Assembly: GCA_000181795.3 (NCBI GenBank)
Contig: CM012955.1
Location: forward strand, 13,857,733-13,882,581
Length of the DNA: 24,849 bases
DNA from: Trichinella spiralis
Lineage: Eukaryota > Nematoda > Enoplea > Trichinellida > Trichinellidae
Direction of reading: 5' to 3'
Shown: in pieces, positions 1-9,515 of the stretch
Layout of the letters: each line of letters opens with the position of its first letter
Position numbering within the stretch: position 1 is the stretch's first letter
Translations under genes and position numbers: made by a program
Notes under the pieces: generated by a model
Databases searched by the model: none
What the model saw: only the letters and a program-made list of their open reading frames with translations
What the model was told of the DNA's origin: nothing

Positions 1-311
1 CATAAGGTGGAAGAAGAAAGTTCAAAAGCTGGTTCGCCTCAAAAATTCAATTAGAAGGGGTATCGACAAAAGCATTATGGGTGGCAACATTATCATTCAC
101 AAACGTGCAAGATGTATTCACAAGTCTATTACCATCATCAAACAACATAAATATGAGCACCAGCCACTGCAGAGAGAACATCCCGTGACATAATATATTT
201 GTTATTATGAATGTGTTTCCATGATCATCGTAGAAGATAAACCCAGTTCCAGCAATATGTAAGGTATTTTAGAGAACAGTCCACAGATCGGATTACCATA
301 GAAGGGCATTA
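1..311. other. No clear gene; weak protease-like open stretch on minus strand
   Basis: The only coding-like signal is a minus-strand open frame from about 258 down to a stop near 47 (about 70 codons). It includes GTGFIFYDDHG, then FIITN, then LFDDGN, loosely recalling the GxGF...TN...DG pattern of trypsin-fold (HtrA-like) proteases. There is no start codon, no catalytic triad I can place, and no supporting exon nearby. It may be another scrap of host coding sequence like the METTL13 and WDR36 pieces next door. I would not call it a gene. Confidence 0.2.
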
Positions 312-357
312 TGTGTGCCCCAAATGGTATATTCTGTCAAGATGAAGCAGCCATAAC
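312..357 (+). repeat. LTR family A, 5' end fragment (copy 1)
   Basis: A short stretch beginning TGTGTGCCCCAAATGG closely matches the starts of the copies at 816 and 4,587. It belongs to an LTR-retroelement fossil family of about 440 bp, estimated by tiling the pieces in this window. The bases just before it (GGGCATTA) also resemble those before the other two copies, so the true edge may lie a few bases further left. Old and truncated. Confidence 0.6.
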
Positions 358-401
358 TTATATATAGAGAATAGTAAATGTAGAATAGTGAGTTTGTTGA
401 A

Positions 402-804
402 TTCGAGAATCACAGGTACGGCGAATTTCGCAAATTCGGCAGTGTGCTGATGAAATATCTGAAACGTTCGGACGAGATTTCGCAAATTGGTTGCGGATCG
501 TCTTGCTTGGCCGATTCGTTGTATGACAACGGATTCAAGAACATCGTCAGCATCGACATCGTGCGGTCGGTGATCCGGAAGCAAATCTACCGCAACCGAA
601 AGCGGCGTCCTGAGTTGACGTTTAGCAGTGGCGATGCTACAAAATTGGAATATGCGGACCAATTATTCAGTGCAGTCTTGGACAAAGGCACAATTGATGC
701 AATGATGTCTTGGAAAACGGAAAAATGCCTCGATACAGCCAACGCAATGTTCGCCGAAGTTGATCGCGTATTGAAAACAAACGGCCGATATATTATTCTG
801 TCAT
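402..804 (+). pseudogene. METTL13 (EEF1AKNMT) N-terminal methyltransferase fragment
   Basis: METTL13 is a SAM-dependent methyltransferase that modifies eEF1A at its N terminus and Lys55 in the cytoplasm. This piece covers only part of its first methyltransferase domain. The SAM-binding motif I appears as QIGCGSSCLADSLYDNGF and is followed by IVSIDI. The family signature LDKGTIDA lies in the middle, and AEVDRVLKTNGRYIILSL, the usual strand-turn-strand end of the fold, comes last. The frame is open but lacks an authentic start, the rest of domain 1 and all of domain 2, and it runs straight into LTR sequence at about 806-816. About 400 coding bases without an intron is unusual beside neighbours such as DNAJC2, which suggests a cDNA-derived piece. 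A second, shorter copy lies at 3,503. The family call is firm; the retrocopy origin is inference. Confidence 0.8.
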
Positions 805-815
805 TGTGGCCATTA

Positions 816-928
816 TGTGCTGCCCAAATGGTACACTCTGTCAAGTTGAAGCAGCCGTAACAGGAGACCACTGTCACTTCCACGGCTATTCCTTTCTCTT
901 GATTGTGTCGACTGTTTATTTCATGATC
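816..928 (+). repeat. LTR family A, 5' part (copy 2)
   Basis: This piece starts TGTGCTGCCCAAATGG and ends TTATTTCATGATC. It matches 4,587-4,685 over its first half and 3,705-3,762 over its second half, so it bridges the two and lets the LTR be assembled as one unit. It abuts the METTL13 fragment on its left. It is an LTR-retroelement fossil, truncated on its right side. Confidence 0.7.
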
Positions 929-1745
929 GGCGCAGAGACTATAGAACGAGGTGTGGAATCATGATGGTTTCCAACGTCCCATACAATTAACATTATGAAT
1001 AAAGCCTGTAAACCATGGGTCACTGATATACGTGACCAATTCACGTGACAGTTGATCGTATCGAGATGACTGTAAGAATTCTCATTGGCGTCCAGTGTAG
1101 ATTGTAATGGGACGTTTTTCCGGGATGCCGATACATCTGATCAATAATCGTTCTCCCATTGAGCTCCACCACACAAATATTGCACCACACGAAACAACAT
1201 ACAACTCTGGTCGCTCGCTTTTCGTCGCCGAGTTTATACCGTCTTAGCTGCTTCCTATGCTTCTCTGTTTTTCTGAGGCATCGCCAACACTGTCTCGTTC
1301 ACCACACGAGCCATATGCTTCACAGCACGTAGAACTTCCAGTCGTGATGCACATTCTCTTCTTGGTTACACTGGTTACAAGTGGTGAAACCTCACCTTCT
1401 ATTTTTAACTGCATCATACTAAGAACTGCAGTAATACAGTATCTGAAAATCAAGTTCCTTCTTTTCATAATGAAAGCATTGTGGGGACTTGTTTGCTTCA
1501 AATTTCATATTTCCTGTATATCGCCACGTATGCTACCATCATGACAACATTTTTGTGCATTTATTCTCAAAAAAGAAAATCTCAATTGATGAATAATAAA
1601 TCTTTTGAAGAATTTCCTTTTCTTCAGTTGTCATAGATTTCAAAGATGTATTCTCTATCAAAAAATATTTTAAAATATACTCAATCTTATTGCAGCTCGA
1701 TACGATGTTGTTATATGATTTCTTGTGGATTCATAGAAAAATCCT
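929..1745. other. GC-richer stretch of unknown origin
   Basis: This segment is noticeably less AT-rich than the flanking genome down to about 1,380, then becomes AT-rich. On the minus strand from about 1,255 to 1,085 there is an uninterrupted frame containing KQLRRYKLGDEKR and, further on, VVELNGRTIIDQMYRHPGK. This looks like real protein but I cannot name the family. It has no start, and coding-like character fades on both sides. It may be another host cDNA scrap or an internal part of a retroelement. I see no intact gene here. Confidence 0.3.
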
Positions 1746-1965
1746 GACTACCGTAAAACATAATTGTACCTGCACATTCCACCGATATTTTCGTTGGACA
1801 ATGACAGTAGGAGACGCCATGTCGGAAGTTAGAGATGGTGTTCTGTGGGGCTGCTATTCCGTTTTCTAAGCTTGTCGTTGTTGTATTCGGTGTTATGTGC
1901 TTTGTATAGTGAACATTTGTCCTCTCACGATCGTCGGAAATCACTCAGCGCCGGCGAGAGCTACA
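1746..1965 (+). repeat. LTR family A, 3' part (copy 3)
   Basis: This aligns with 3,880-4,084 through CATGTCGGAAG, GCTATTCCGTTTTC, GTTGTTGTATTCG and the ending GAGAGCTACA. It carries the 3' end of the LTR, with the expected terminal ACA. The pairwise differences are many and it is an old fossil piece. Confidence 0.65.
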
Positions 1966-1969
1966 AATG

Positions 1970-2140
1970 GAGAGGATGGGCGCTGATGTATGGTTGTATT
2001 TCACCGCGACGAAGGAGGACTGACAAGCTTTTGACCAGTCCAACTCGGCTCCTTTTTCCAGCAGCCGGTGTAACGGGTCGGTGATGTTCGCAAAGCCGTT
2101 AAAAACTTGCGGTACTACGTCGACTAGACATGAACTGCCG
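1970..2140 (-). mobile_element. Ty3/gypsy polymerase fossil (end of RT, start of RNase H)
   Basis: On the minus strand this short piece carries the hallmark join between reverse transcriptase and RNase H of Ty3/gypsy elements, FANITDPLHRLLEKGA, followed by a tryptophan and an SSF motif. Only about 55 residues are recognisable, so the element is a broken remnant. It lies on the opposite strand from the LTR pieces on both sides, so it probably belongs to a different insertion or an inverted segment. Confidence 0.7.
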
Positions 2141-2440
2141 CAGGATCTTGTCGACTGCTCCACTCAGCTCAGGAAACGCATTCGAGAACAGCCAGCGCAA
2201 GTTTCCAGTATACACCCGCACCTTTTACCCCGAAGGCTTGAAACAGCGCCGACATGAGGCCATCGTAATCGTCCGTCACCTAAACCTGCATGGTTCACAT
2301 TACACTCTGCACCTCCATCAGTATGGTACTGAACAAAGGCTGCTCGTCTCTCCGGGGCTACACGGGCGACGCCGAAATGCATTTTCATGTGTTCCAAACA
2401 AGTCTCCACGTTCGATAACATGGTCAGTACCTCCGTCGGC
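2141..2440 (-). other. Unidentified GC-rich coding-like stretch between gypsy scrap and WDR36 piece
   Basis: The segment has coding-like base composition on the minus strand, but no frame is open across it and I could not assign it to a gypsy domain or to WDR36. Its right edge at about 2,440 is where the WDR36 similarity stops. It could be more of the fossil gypsy element or a further host fragment. Confidence 0.3.
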
Positions 2441-2444
2441 CTAA

Positions 2445-3495
2445 CTCATTCTGGGCCGTCGATCCTGCCTTGCTCGCTATTTGTATAAAGACTTGCAACA
2501 GCCGTTCAGAACCGGCGCCACTTTCTGTTCTCAAATTGACCAATTCGCTGTATACCGATGACACATTGGGCGACAGCAAATGGTGAAAAGCTGAAAAATA
2601 TGCGACATCATTTTCAATAATGAGCAATATGTCGGAAAAAATGGAAGCTTCATGGTTCGACGCTGACATGACAATTGGCGAGTTCAACAAGCGTGACGGT
2701 TGTGCAACTTGTTCTTCTTCAACGCCAAAGCTGGGCACCAGGCCCGGAGTGGTTATCAGAAAGAAACGGCGCCTTGCCCGCCTTCAGCAACTGTTGCTTT
2801 GGTTTGTTGCGTTGCCGATGCAGGTCCAAATCAGACAAGTTTGCCCAACGATTTGCTGAAAGGCCCGAAAATGTGCACAAACCCATGAAATCACTACTCC
2901 ATCCATTGTGACTTGTGTGCTTTTGATTCTGCAAGTATTCACTGCCCTCAGTGGGGCTATTTTCTGTGTACTGCTGTTTCACCATCTTTTTCTGTCACTT
3001 CTTGCTGCGTTGGCTGTTGTTCAACAATTCTATCCCCACCTTCAGTCGACCCCTTTTCATCAATACAAGAAGTTCCTGGCAGTTGAAAAACAGTCGCGGG
3101 CTCATAGTCCGCCGGCAACTGTCTCAGCGCAATGCCGGGACGGTAGTAGGTTTTGTTCGACCACAGGTAAATGCCGCGTTGTTCGCACTGGACAGTGGCC
3201 ATGTACTTTATGTTGGGGCTGATCGCAAAAGACCGGCAAGCATCGTCAAAAGCGAGCACATCGACCAGAAAAGCAGACGCCAAGTCCCAAACTTTGATCG
3301 TCCAATCCAAGCTACTGCTGACCAACCACAGGCCACCGGGACGAAAACCCAAATCGGTAATTCGATTCCCATGGCACTTGTCGAACTGACGCACCGTGCG
3401 ACGGTTGAAAATGTCGTACAAATGCAAAGGCAAATCGTCCATCGCAATGCCAGTGAAATTGGTGGTACTGTCCAGCACCAACTTGCAGCCAGCAC
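2445..3495 (-). pseudogene. WDR36/UTP21 retrocopy-like fragment
   Basis: WDR36 (yeast Utp21) is a WD40 protein of the UTP-B complex in the small-subunit processome, needed for U3-guided 18S rRNA processing in the nucleolus. On the minus strand the piece begins inside the last WD40 blades (LALDD-type IAMDDLPLHLYD, FRPGGLWLVSSSLDWTIKVW, RGIYLWSNKTYY). It goes on through LRQLPADYEPA into the conserved linker RNKPKQQLLKAGKAPF and the Utp21 C-terminal domain (SVYSELVNLRTESGAGSERL). That is about 350 residues of the family's C-terminal half in the right order. It is spread over more than one frame and lacks the N-terminal blades, a start and a natural end, so it is not functional. No intron interrupts about 1 kb, which points to a reverse-transcribed origin. 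It abuts METTL13 sequence of the opposite sense at about 3,495-3,503. Confidence 0.8.
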
Positions 3496-3502
3496 TGTCT
3501 CC

Positions 3503-3700
3503 ACTGGATGCAGTAATGTCAACAAAAACGGAAAAATGCCTTGAAGCATGCCAACGCAGTGTTTGCCGAAGTTGATCGAGTACTGAAAACAAACGGCCGA
3601 TACATTATTTTGTCACTGTGCCAATCGTTTGTATTCAAAGCGTGGATTAATTTTTTCTCTGAAGAGAGTTTGACCGTTTTCTATGATTATTCAGATTTCA
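3503..3700 (+). pseudogene. Second METTL13 (EEF1AKNMT) fragment
   Basis: This overlaps the end of the fragment at 402-804. Over about 130 bp the two are close to 88-90% identical by eye, including the shared motif FAEVDRVLKTNGRYIILSL. Its left edge is fused to the opposite-strand WDR36 piece. On its right it continues past the point where the first copy was cut (CQSFVFKAWINFFSEES), as expected for genuine METTL13, and meets LTR sequence only at about 3,705. The two copies therefore have different left and right junctions and are not a simple tandem duplicate of the same chimera. It is too short to be functional. Confidence 0.7.
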
Positions 3701-3704
3701 ATTA

Positions 3705-4084
3705 CGGTCACTTCCATGGCTATTCCTTTCGCTTGATTGTGTCGACTGTTTATTTCATGATCAGCTCTCCCCAACTGCGTCAGATATTGTCGGATGACTG
3801 ACGCGTAGGCGACGTCCACCTGGTCACCTGCGGGATTATATCTTCTAGAGAAAGTTCTTGTCGAACTATTCTGAAAGAGGGTGGCAGTGTGACGACGGTA
3901 GAAGATAATTGTATCTGCGCCTCCCACCGATGCCATGTCGGAAGACGGTGATTCTGTGCTGTGCTATTGCTATTCCGTTTTTCTTATTTTTTGATGTTGT
4001 TGTATTCGCTGTTTTTTGCTCTGTATAATAAACATTTAACCTCTCGTGATGGTCTGAAATCACTTAACGCCTAAGAGCGCTACA
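3705..4084 (+). repeat. LTR family A, most complete copy, 5'-truncated
   Basis: This copy runs from TCACTTCCATGGCTATTCC to AAGAGCGCTACA. It carries a likely polyadenylation signal (AATAAACATTTAAC at about 4,027) close to the 3' end, as expected for the R region of an LTR in + orientation. Only the first 60 or so bases, seen in copies at 816 and 4,587, are missing. It is an LTR-retroelement fossil with no open internal region attached to its right. Confidence 0.65.
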
Positions 4085-4586
4085 ATCCATTGAATTTCTA
4101 GACTTGAAACTGAAATTCAAAAACCAACTCTGATATCTTTTAACATTTCAAGCCTGTTAAAATTATTTCAGCATATCAATATTGTTCTTGATTCGTATTA
4201 CTTTTCTTACAGGTTTGCTTATGTATGAAGCAAGTTTTTGCATATAGCGATTGATAAATGATGAATTCACTTGAAAGTACAACGGAAATCATTTAATCAT
4301 AATAAGTTTCATTGAAAATAATTTTCAAGAACTGCCTTTCATAATTATGAAATCAATTTTTAACATCTACTCATTACTGTGCTATTCAAAAACATTGTTG
4401 TCTGACCACTGTTCGACAAGTGATTCAAATATATTGCGAATGCCACTGATGAAATCAACTTTTACATTTTGAGAATTTCATAACAATATTTCCCTTCTAA
4501 TTCATAAACGGTTGTACATCTATTTGCTAAATGTATAATTTTCGAATATTATTTTCAACATTATTTCGCTATTCGAGGCCATATTA
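4085..4586. other. AT-rich intergenic DNA, nothing recognised
   Basis: From 4,085 the base composition drops back to that of the flanking genome. I see no open frame of note, no repeat shared with the rest of the window and no RNA gene. Confidence 0.5.
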
Positions 4587-4685
4587 TGTGCTGCCCAAAT
4601 GGTATACCCTGTCAAGTTGAAGCAGTCATAACATGAGACTACTGTCACTTCCATGGCTATTGCTTTCGCTTGATTATTTCGACTT
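4587..4685 (+). repeat. LTR family A, 5' part (copy 5)
   Basis: This begins TGTGCTGCCCAAATGG and follows copy 2 through TTCCATGGCTATTGC, fading at a run of T at about 4,685. It is an isolated fossil piece in otherwise AT-rich DNA, about 370 bp upstream of the next gene's start. Confidence 0.65.
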
Positions 4686-5050
4686 TTTTTTGGTTATACA
4701 GGAATTTTTATTTTTGATGTCAATTTTTGTAAAGAAATCTACTGTTACAGTTTCTGAAAATCAAGTTCTTTTCCTTCTTAGTTAAATTATTTTAAAGTTT
4801 TTTTTGTTTAAAGTTTCAGCTTTGTTTAAACTGTCATTACTACTGCTGCTCTATTTTGTTGAGCTTTGCATTTCGCATTTTCTTTTTTCCTGTGTTGTTG
4901 TAGTGAATATTGTCTTTCCCAATGTTTTTGGCAATGTAAGTATTTTTTAAGTTGTATTTTATCCTTCGACCAATTGTTTTTTTATATGAGACTATTAACT
5001 TCTTTAACAGTAAAATTTGTTTTTTTTATAATTCGGCGTGCTGGTTAATT
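4686..5050. promoter_or_regulatory. T-rich upstream flank of the membrane-protein gene
   Basis: The stretch is very T-rich, with several T runs of 7-9 bases and short hydrophobic-looking frames that are composition artefacts. It probably holds the promoter and 5' untranslated region of the gene starting at 5,051. I cannot place a TATA box or a trans-splice acceptor with confidence. Confidence 0.3.
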
Positions 5051-6949
5051 ATGAATTTTACAACTGAAACACTTTATGATTTTCCCAATGAAAATTTTAG
5101 GGTCGTGAAGAAGACTTTTGTAGTTGCATTAATGCTGACAGCATTTTTTGGCCAAGTGGTATGTATCTGAAAATACATTTATATGAAACGATTTTATTGC
5201 ATTTATTTTAAGGCATCAAGAATTGCTGTGCTTAATGTTAGTCGCGTTAATGATATAAATGGAAGCAGTATGATGATGTTCCATGAAAATTTTTTGGACG
5301 AGAAACATCTGAATGGTGAGTAGCTAACTGAAGTTTTGAGTAATTTTAATTTTGAAGTTCTTTAATTTAAGTAATTTGGGACTACCTCATTTTTTCATTA
5401 AAGAAAAAAAATGTTCCAAAACTAAATATTTTTTGATCCGTTAAGCTTTTATTGGATGAATATTATTTAAATATGTAATTTCCTATAACTTAATTGTGAT
5501 CAGTTTGTATTACCATATTTTTTTGTTTTATTAAGAATTTCATTACATTGCAAATTGCAGTGTTTAATTTATGTAAATATTCATCCAGGGTCGAACGATG
5601 ATCATGTAAATGTAAGGAATGAGTCTTTGAAGAGTATCAGTAGTAGCATTGTTGAATCAGATGGGAAAGAGGCTGCTGACGCCAACTTGACAGTTTCTGT
5701 TGATGTTGCTTTTACGGTGGTTAATTGTATTCCGATAGTAAACTTCACTGACGGTAAGCAGGTTTATTATGAATATGCACTGATGTTTTTTTGTGCGGTT
5801 TAATGGCGTTAATTTTATTTTTTACTACGTTAATTTAATTATGCTAATCTTTACTGAGAAATCATTGTATGACGTTACGTTGTATAAAACTGTTGGAAGA
5901 AAATTCATGAACTATTTGAGGGATGTAATCATCATATGCAGTGCTCAATGCTGCCATCGTTGCTTAAATAAGAAAAAGCTAATGGCTTTTATTATAAGAA
6001 CATCTTTTAATTCAGCATTAAAATTTTATTGTGAGAAAATTGTTTTCAGCAGTGCTGAATTATTAAATGAAGTATTGTTTACCTTACATTATGAGATTGC
6101 TGCGCTCCATTCATAAATTATGCTGTTTTATTTATGAATAACAATTTCTTTGCATTTCATTTGTTTCAAGCTATACATTATTCTAAGGAATCTAAGGTTT
6201 AGGGTGTGCGTTAGGCAAAATGAGTTTTCAGCAATATAAATCTAGAAGAATAAGTTTTCGATGAATTACTACATTAGAAGATATATTGTATGCCTGCTGC
6301 TATTTGAAAAGAATGCATAGTGTGAAATTTAATTAATATTTACTTGCATTTTTCAGACATTAATGAAGACTTAAATAATGCAACAGACTGTAAAACAAAA
6401 TCCAGTTATAGTAAGTTTCGCATGTTTTGTTTTGCCGTTACTTATCATTACCATCATTATTTATTTTTTGAACCACAAGGTAGTATCAAAGCATTGTTTT
6501 TATAAAATAGCAAATAATGTTCTTCTTATGTAGCTACTTTGTTTACATAAACAGATATTACTTAGCTTACGTTTTATTAAATATTTAAATTTTTTGAATG
6601 GTCTAAATTTCAATATTTAAAAATGATCAGGAATGATTTTGATATTTATTTTCATATTTCAGAGATATGTGAATTGTTGATCGTCACAGCTAGTGGTCTT
6701 AGCTTATCTGTGATTATTACAGTTGTGTGTTATTTTCATTGTTTCAAAACCGTGAGTCACTATTTTTCACAATGCATGAATGAAATTTAATAATTTCTTT
6801 TCTAGTTTCAAAGAAGGATGAGAATGCAGAAAGAAAGCAAAGGAAGCAAGAAACCAGTTAAAGAAAAATATAGCTTATGTGGTTCAGTATTGGAATCAGT
6901 AACTGTTGATGATGTGAAAAATGTAAAACCACCACCACTGTCAAAGTGA
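5051..6949 (+). CDS. Unrecognised single-pass (type I) membrane glycoprotein, 220 aa, six exons
   Basis: Exons are 5051-5158, 5213-5315, 5589-5753, 6357-6410, 6663-6751 and 6806-6949, all with GT-AG introns (phases 0,1,1,1,0). They total 663 nt ending in TGA. Residues about 20-37 (FVVALMLTAFFGQVV) form a signal peptide with a good VVA|S cleavage site. The ectodomain of about 130 residues has six N-glycosylation sequons (NVS, NGS, NES, NLT, NFT, NAT) and very few cysteines (one in exon 3, one in exon 4, one at the membrane edge). Exon 5 encodes one membrane helix (LLIVTASGLSLSVIITVV) ending in CYFHCF. The tail is 47-50 residues, basic, with FQRRMRMQKESKG and a KPPPLSK end. Exons 3 and 4 are both phase 1-1, so either could be skipped without a frame change. 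No family is recognised. The regular exon phases and matching frames make the gene model credible. A small surface or secretory-pathway protein specific to this lineage is the likeliest reading. Confidence 0.72.
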
Positions 6950-7042
6950 TTTTTAACTTTTTAATTTTTAATTTTAATTTTAATTTTAACTTATGGTATT
7001 TTCATAATTGTGATGTAATTTAATGTTGCTTTGTTGATGATT

Positions 7043-7048
7043 AATAAA
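7043..7048 (+). terminator. Polyadenylation signal AATAAA for the membrane-protein gene
   Basis: A canonical AATAAA lies 94 nt after the stop codon at 6,949 in an AT-rich 3' region, at the right distance for cleavage at about 7,060-7,070. Confidence 0.6.
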
Positions 7049-7069
7049 ATTATATTTTAACCTTATTTT

Positions 7070-8338
7070 TCAATGATTTTTTCATTCTCTATTAAATTAA
7101 ATGCCGTTTTTGTGGTGCCATCTGATATGAAAAATGCTGTATTGTTGTACAAGTTATTCATTTACAAAAGACCAAACAAAATTTCATTCCTTTTCATCTT
7201 AGTACATTTAAAAGCATTTTTATATTTAAGCAAAGCTCGATTTTATTAGCAACAATTATCAACATTTACCGAAGAAAGTTCAAAGTATAGACCTTCTCTG
7301 TGCACTAAAATTATATACGCATATTCAAACATGATGAAAACAAAGGAAATACCAACTTTTGTTATTGGTTCTTTTATTAATTCACAAATTTTCAAACTTT
7401 CCTTACAGTTTAAATTTCCATCTTCATGCATACTGTTCTTCTAACAGTAATTAATTTTTGACCATTCTATCTGATGATGAGATGTTCATTTCGGGCTATT
7501 CTGAGCTCATCCGCGTCCCATTTCCCCCGAACTTCGCCCCCTTCTTCTGATTGACTGTACGCTGATAAGTTGCACTCGATTGATCGGTAATTGACTAATA
7601 GTTTCTACTACTTTATTAGCTAATCTTTATGATAAATGATTGGGTGAATAACTTTGCCATTTGATTAGCTATTAAGCTTTGATCAAGGATTGGGTAATTG
7701 TTGTTTATCAAGCCTTTTCCAAATATGAATGCATTACCATTAAAATACTTTACATGGACATAAAAAAGCATTTACTATTTTTAAAACACAGCTTTTTAAG
7801 ATATGGTGTTAGCTATCTTTTATTACGTTAAAAGAATAATAACAACAACAAAGTTAATATGCTTAAAGCTAATGTTTAACTTCTTTACATTTGCATATTC
7901 TTTGTGTATGTTGTTAAGAACAGCATTTAACAAGATGTCTTGCAATATTTGAATATGGCTTTAAATAACTGGTTAATTTAGTAAATAACATTAATAATTC
8001 TTCACTTTTACATTTCATTGTTCACATAATAAAATAGCATTTGCAGTGTTGAATTTTCTATTAAATAGCTTATGCACCGTTCCGGTTGATTTGTTAAGCT
8101 TAATTAGCTGCGTCATGCTTCATGCGCAGTAGCATTTTACTTCCTGCTTTACTTCCTGCTTCATAGTGTACTTCCCGCTTACTCCAGTATTAGTTAATAA
8201 CGGAATCCATTTCCGCGTCCATTTCCTGTTTATCACCGTCCAGTCCAGGAAGTCGTATCTATCACAATTTCAGCAGGCAAATTTCGGATGATGATATCTG
8301 ATCTTGTTTTGCTCCTTAGCTAATAACCCTCGAATGTT
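7070..8338. other. Gene-free AT-rich DNA
   Basis: No convincing coding region. A minus-strand open stretch at 7,246-7,431 has no splice or family support. Slightly GC-richer islands occur at about 7,490-7,560 and 8,100-8,260. They share a short phrase (TCCGCGTCC followed by ATTTCC), and the second holds repeated CTTCCTGCTT units. Around 7,600-7,700 a TTAGCTA...GATTGGGT motif occurs twice, a weak local duplication. These look like debris of repeats. Confidence 0.4.
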
Positions 8339-8518
8339 AAGCACTGAACTCAAACGCAAGACCAAAAAGGAAAATAAATAAATTCCATTTTAAATAATCA
8401 TTTTGAAACTACATTTAGTTTTCATTTCTCATTTTATCTACAATTGAAGATCAACTTTGATTGATATTTCTGTGGCACCCATGCCTTTTGTTGATGTTGA
8501 TAGAAGATTATTAATCAC
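8339..8518 (+). repeat. Dispersed repeat B, copy 1
   Basis: This 180-bp block matches 24,228-24,416 in the same orientation. Shared landmarks are AAGCACTGAACTCAAACGCA, TTTTATCTACA, GAAGATCAACTT, CATGCCTTTTGTTGAT/GATGCCTTTTGTTGAT and TTAATCAC. The distal copy stays open in one frame across the block (ending ...MPFVDTDRINLITI), while this copy does not. It may therefore derive from coding sequence, either of a transposon or of a host gene I do not recognise. Confidence 0.65.
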
Positions 8519-9511
8519 AGACAAATGGCGCACATATGCTGACATCAAAGAATGCGATATCCACTGCAAAGTGAATTTGAAGCAGCTTCAAGCGCTTCTG
8601 TGCTTGGCTGGTGCTGTTCATCGCTTTCTTTCAGCTTTCGAACTGTTTCACTTTTATTTATACATCCGAGTGCATAAATTCTGTTTAAAATAAATGTCAG
8701 CCAACAGTTGCTTTCACTCATCATACAAATTACCTTCTTAGCTAACAATTAAATCAGATTTATGCCTAAGGTTCTTTTCTGTTTGTCGGATATTTTTCTG
8801 ATGAAGGCTATTCAAGTACAAAGGGAAAATCTAAAATTGATAAATTGTTTACAGCTGCAGTTTTCAGCTAAAACTGGGAGTGGTGATTGCTGAATGTTAG
8901 CATCGAAATACTTTTCTGATTTTGCCTGATTGTTCTCTGAAAATGTTTCTAGTTTGCAGAAGAATTTAATCTTTCCATTCTTTCTTTCGCTCCTGTTTAC
9001 AAGAGTTGTTGTTTTTCTTCTCATGTTTCATTTAAAGAAGAAATAAAATCTGGAATTTTGTTTAAAATAGAAATTTGTGATTATACATTTTGTGTAAACT
9101 GTATTCAATTTGTTTTTCAATATCTAAAGTTAAACCGATAATTGAATTGATAAACATTCAAGTTGCAATTGTTGTTTTGCGATGATAATCACATGTTGAA
9201 CATTCCAGATCAAAAAGGATCTGTTGCATTTCGAAATGATTTCACCAAACAAAAGTGAAAGCAAAGAAAATTATTTTTTTGCTCTGTTGCCATCGTAAAA
9301 AGTCATTACATGTAAAATTACGAAAACAAAGAATGACTTAGATAAACATGTTTATTTAACATTTCTTTGTTCAGTTATAGCAGAAGTCATTAGCCAATTA
9401 CCGAACAACCCCATACAGCCTATCAGCGAACAGCCAATCACAACAATGGGGTCGAATTTTCGCTGATGAGTTCAGATCAAACTCTCAGCAAATAGGAAAC
9501 TGAACAAGTAA
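8519..9511. other. Gene-free DNA upstream of the solo LTR
   Basis: AT-rich with small open frames on both strands and no family resemblance. A 14-bp perfect palindrome ATAAACATGTTTAT lies at 9,342-9,355 inside a longer imperfect inverted repeat. The stretch 9,390-9,500 is GC-richer, with CCAAT-box-like words on the + strand (AGCCAATTACC, AGCCAATCAC). I cannot link these to a promoter. Confidence 0.35.
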
Positions 9512-9515
9512 GAGC

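Noticed and set aside
2424-3592. Reading the + strand frames here (for example 2,951-3,544) as genes
   Set aside because: The minus strand gives clear WDR36 homology over the same span; the + frames are shadows.
5793-6116. 107-codon open frame between exons 3 and 4 of the membrane-protein gene
   Set aside because: It lies wholly within an intron, is Phe/Ile/Tyr-rich as expected from AT-rich DNA, has no family resemblance and is not needed to keep the gene's frame.
7246-7431. Minus-strand 61-codon frame as a small gene
   Set aside because: No family resemblance, AT-rich context and no splice or polyadenylation signals in a sensible place.
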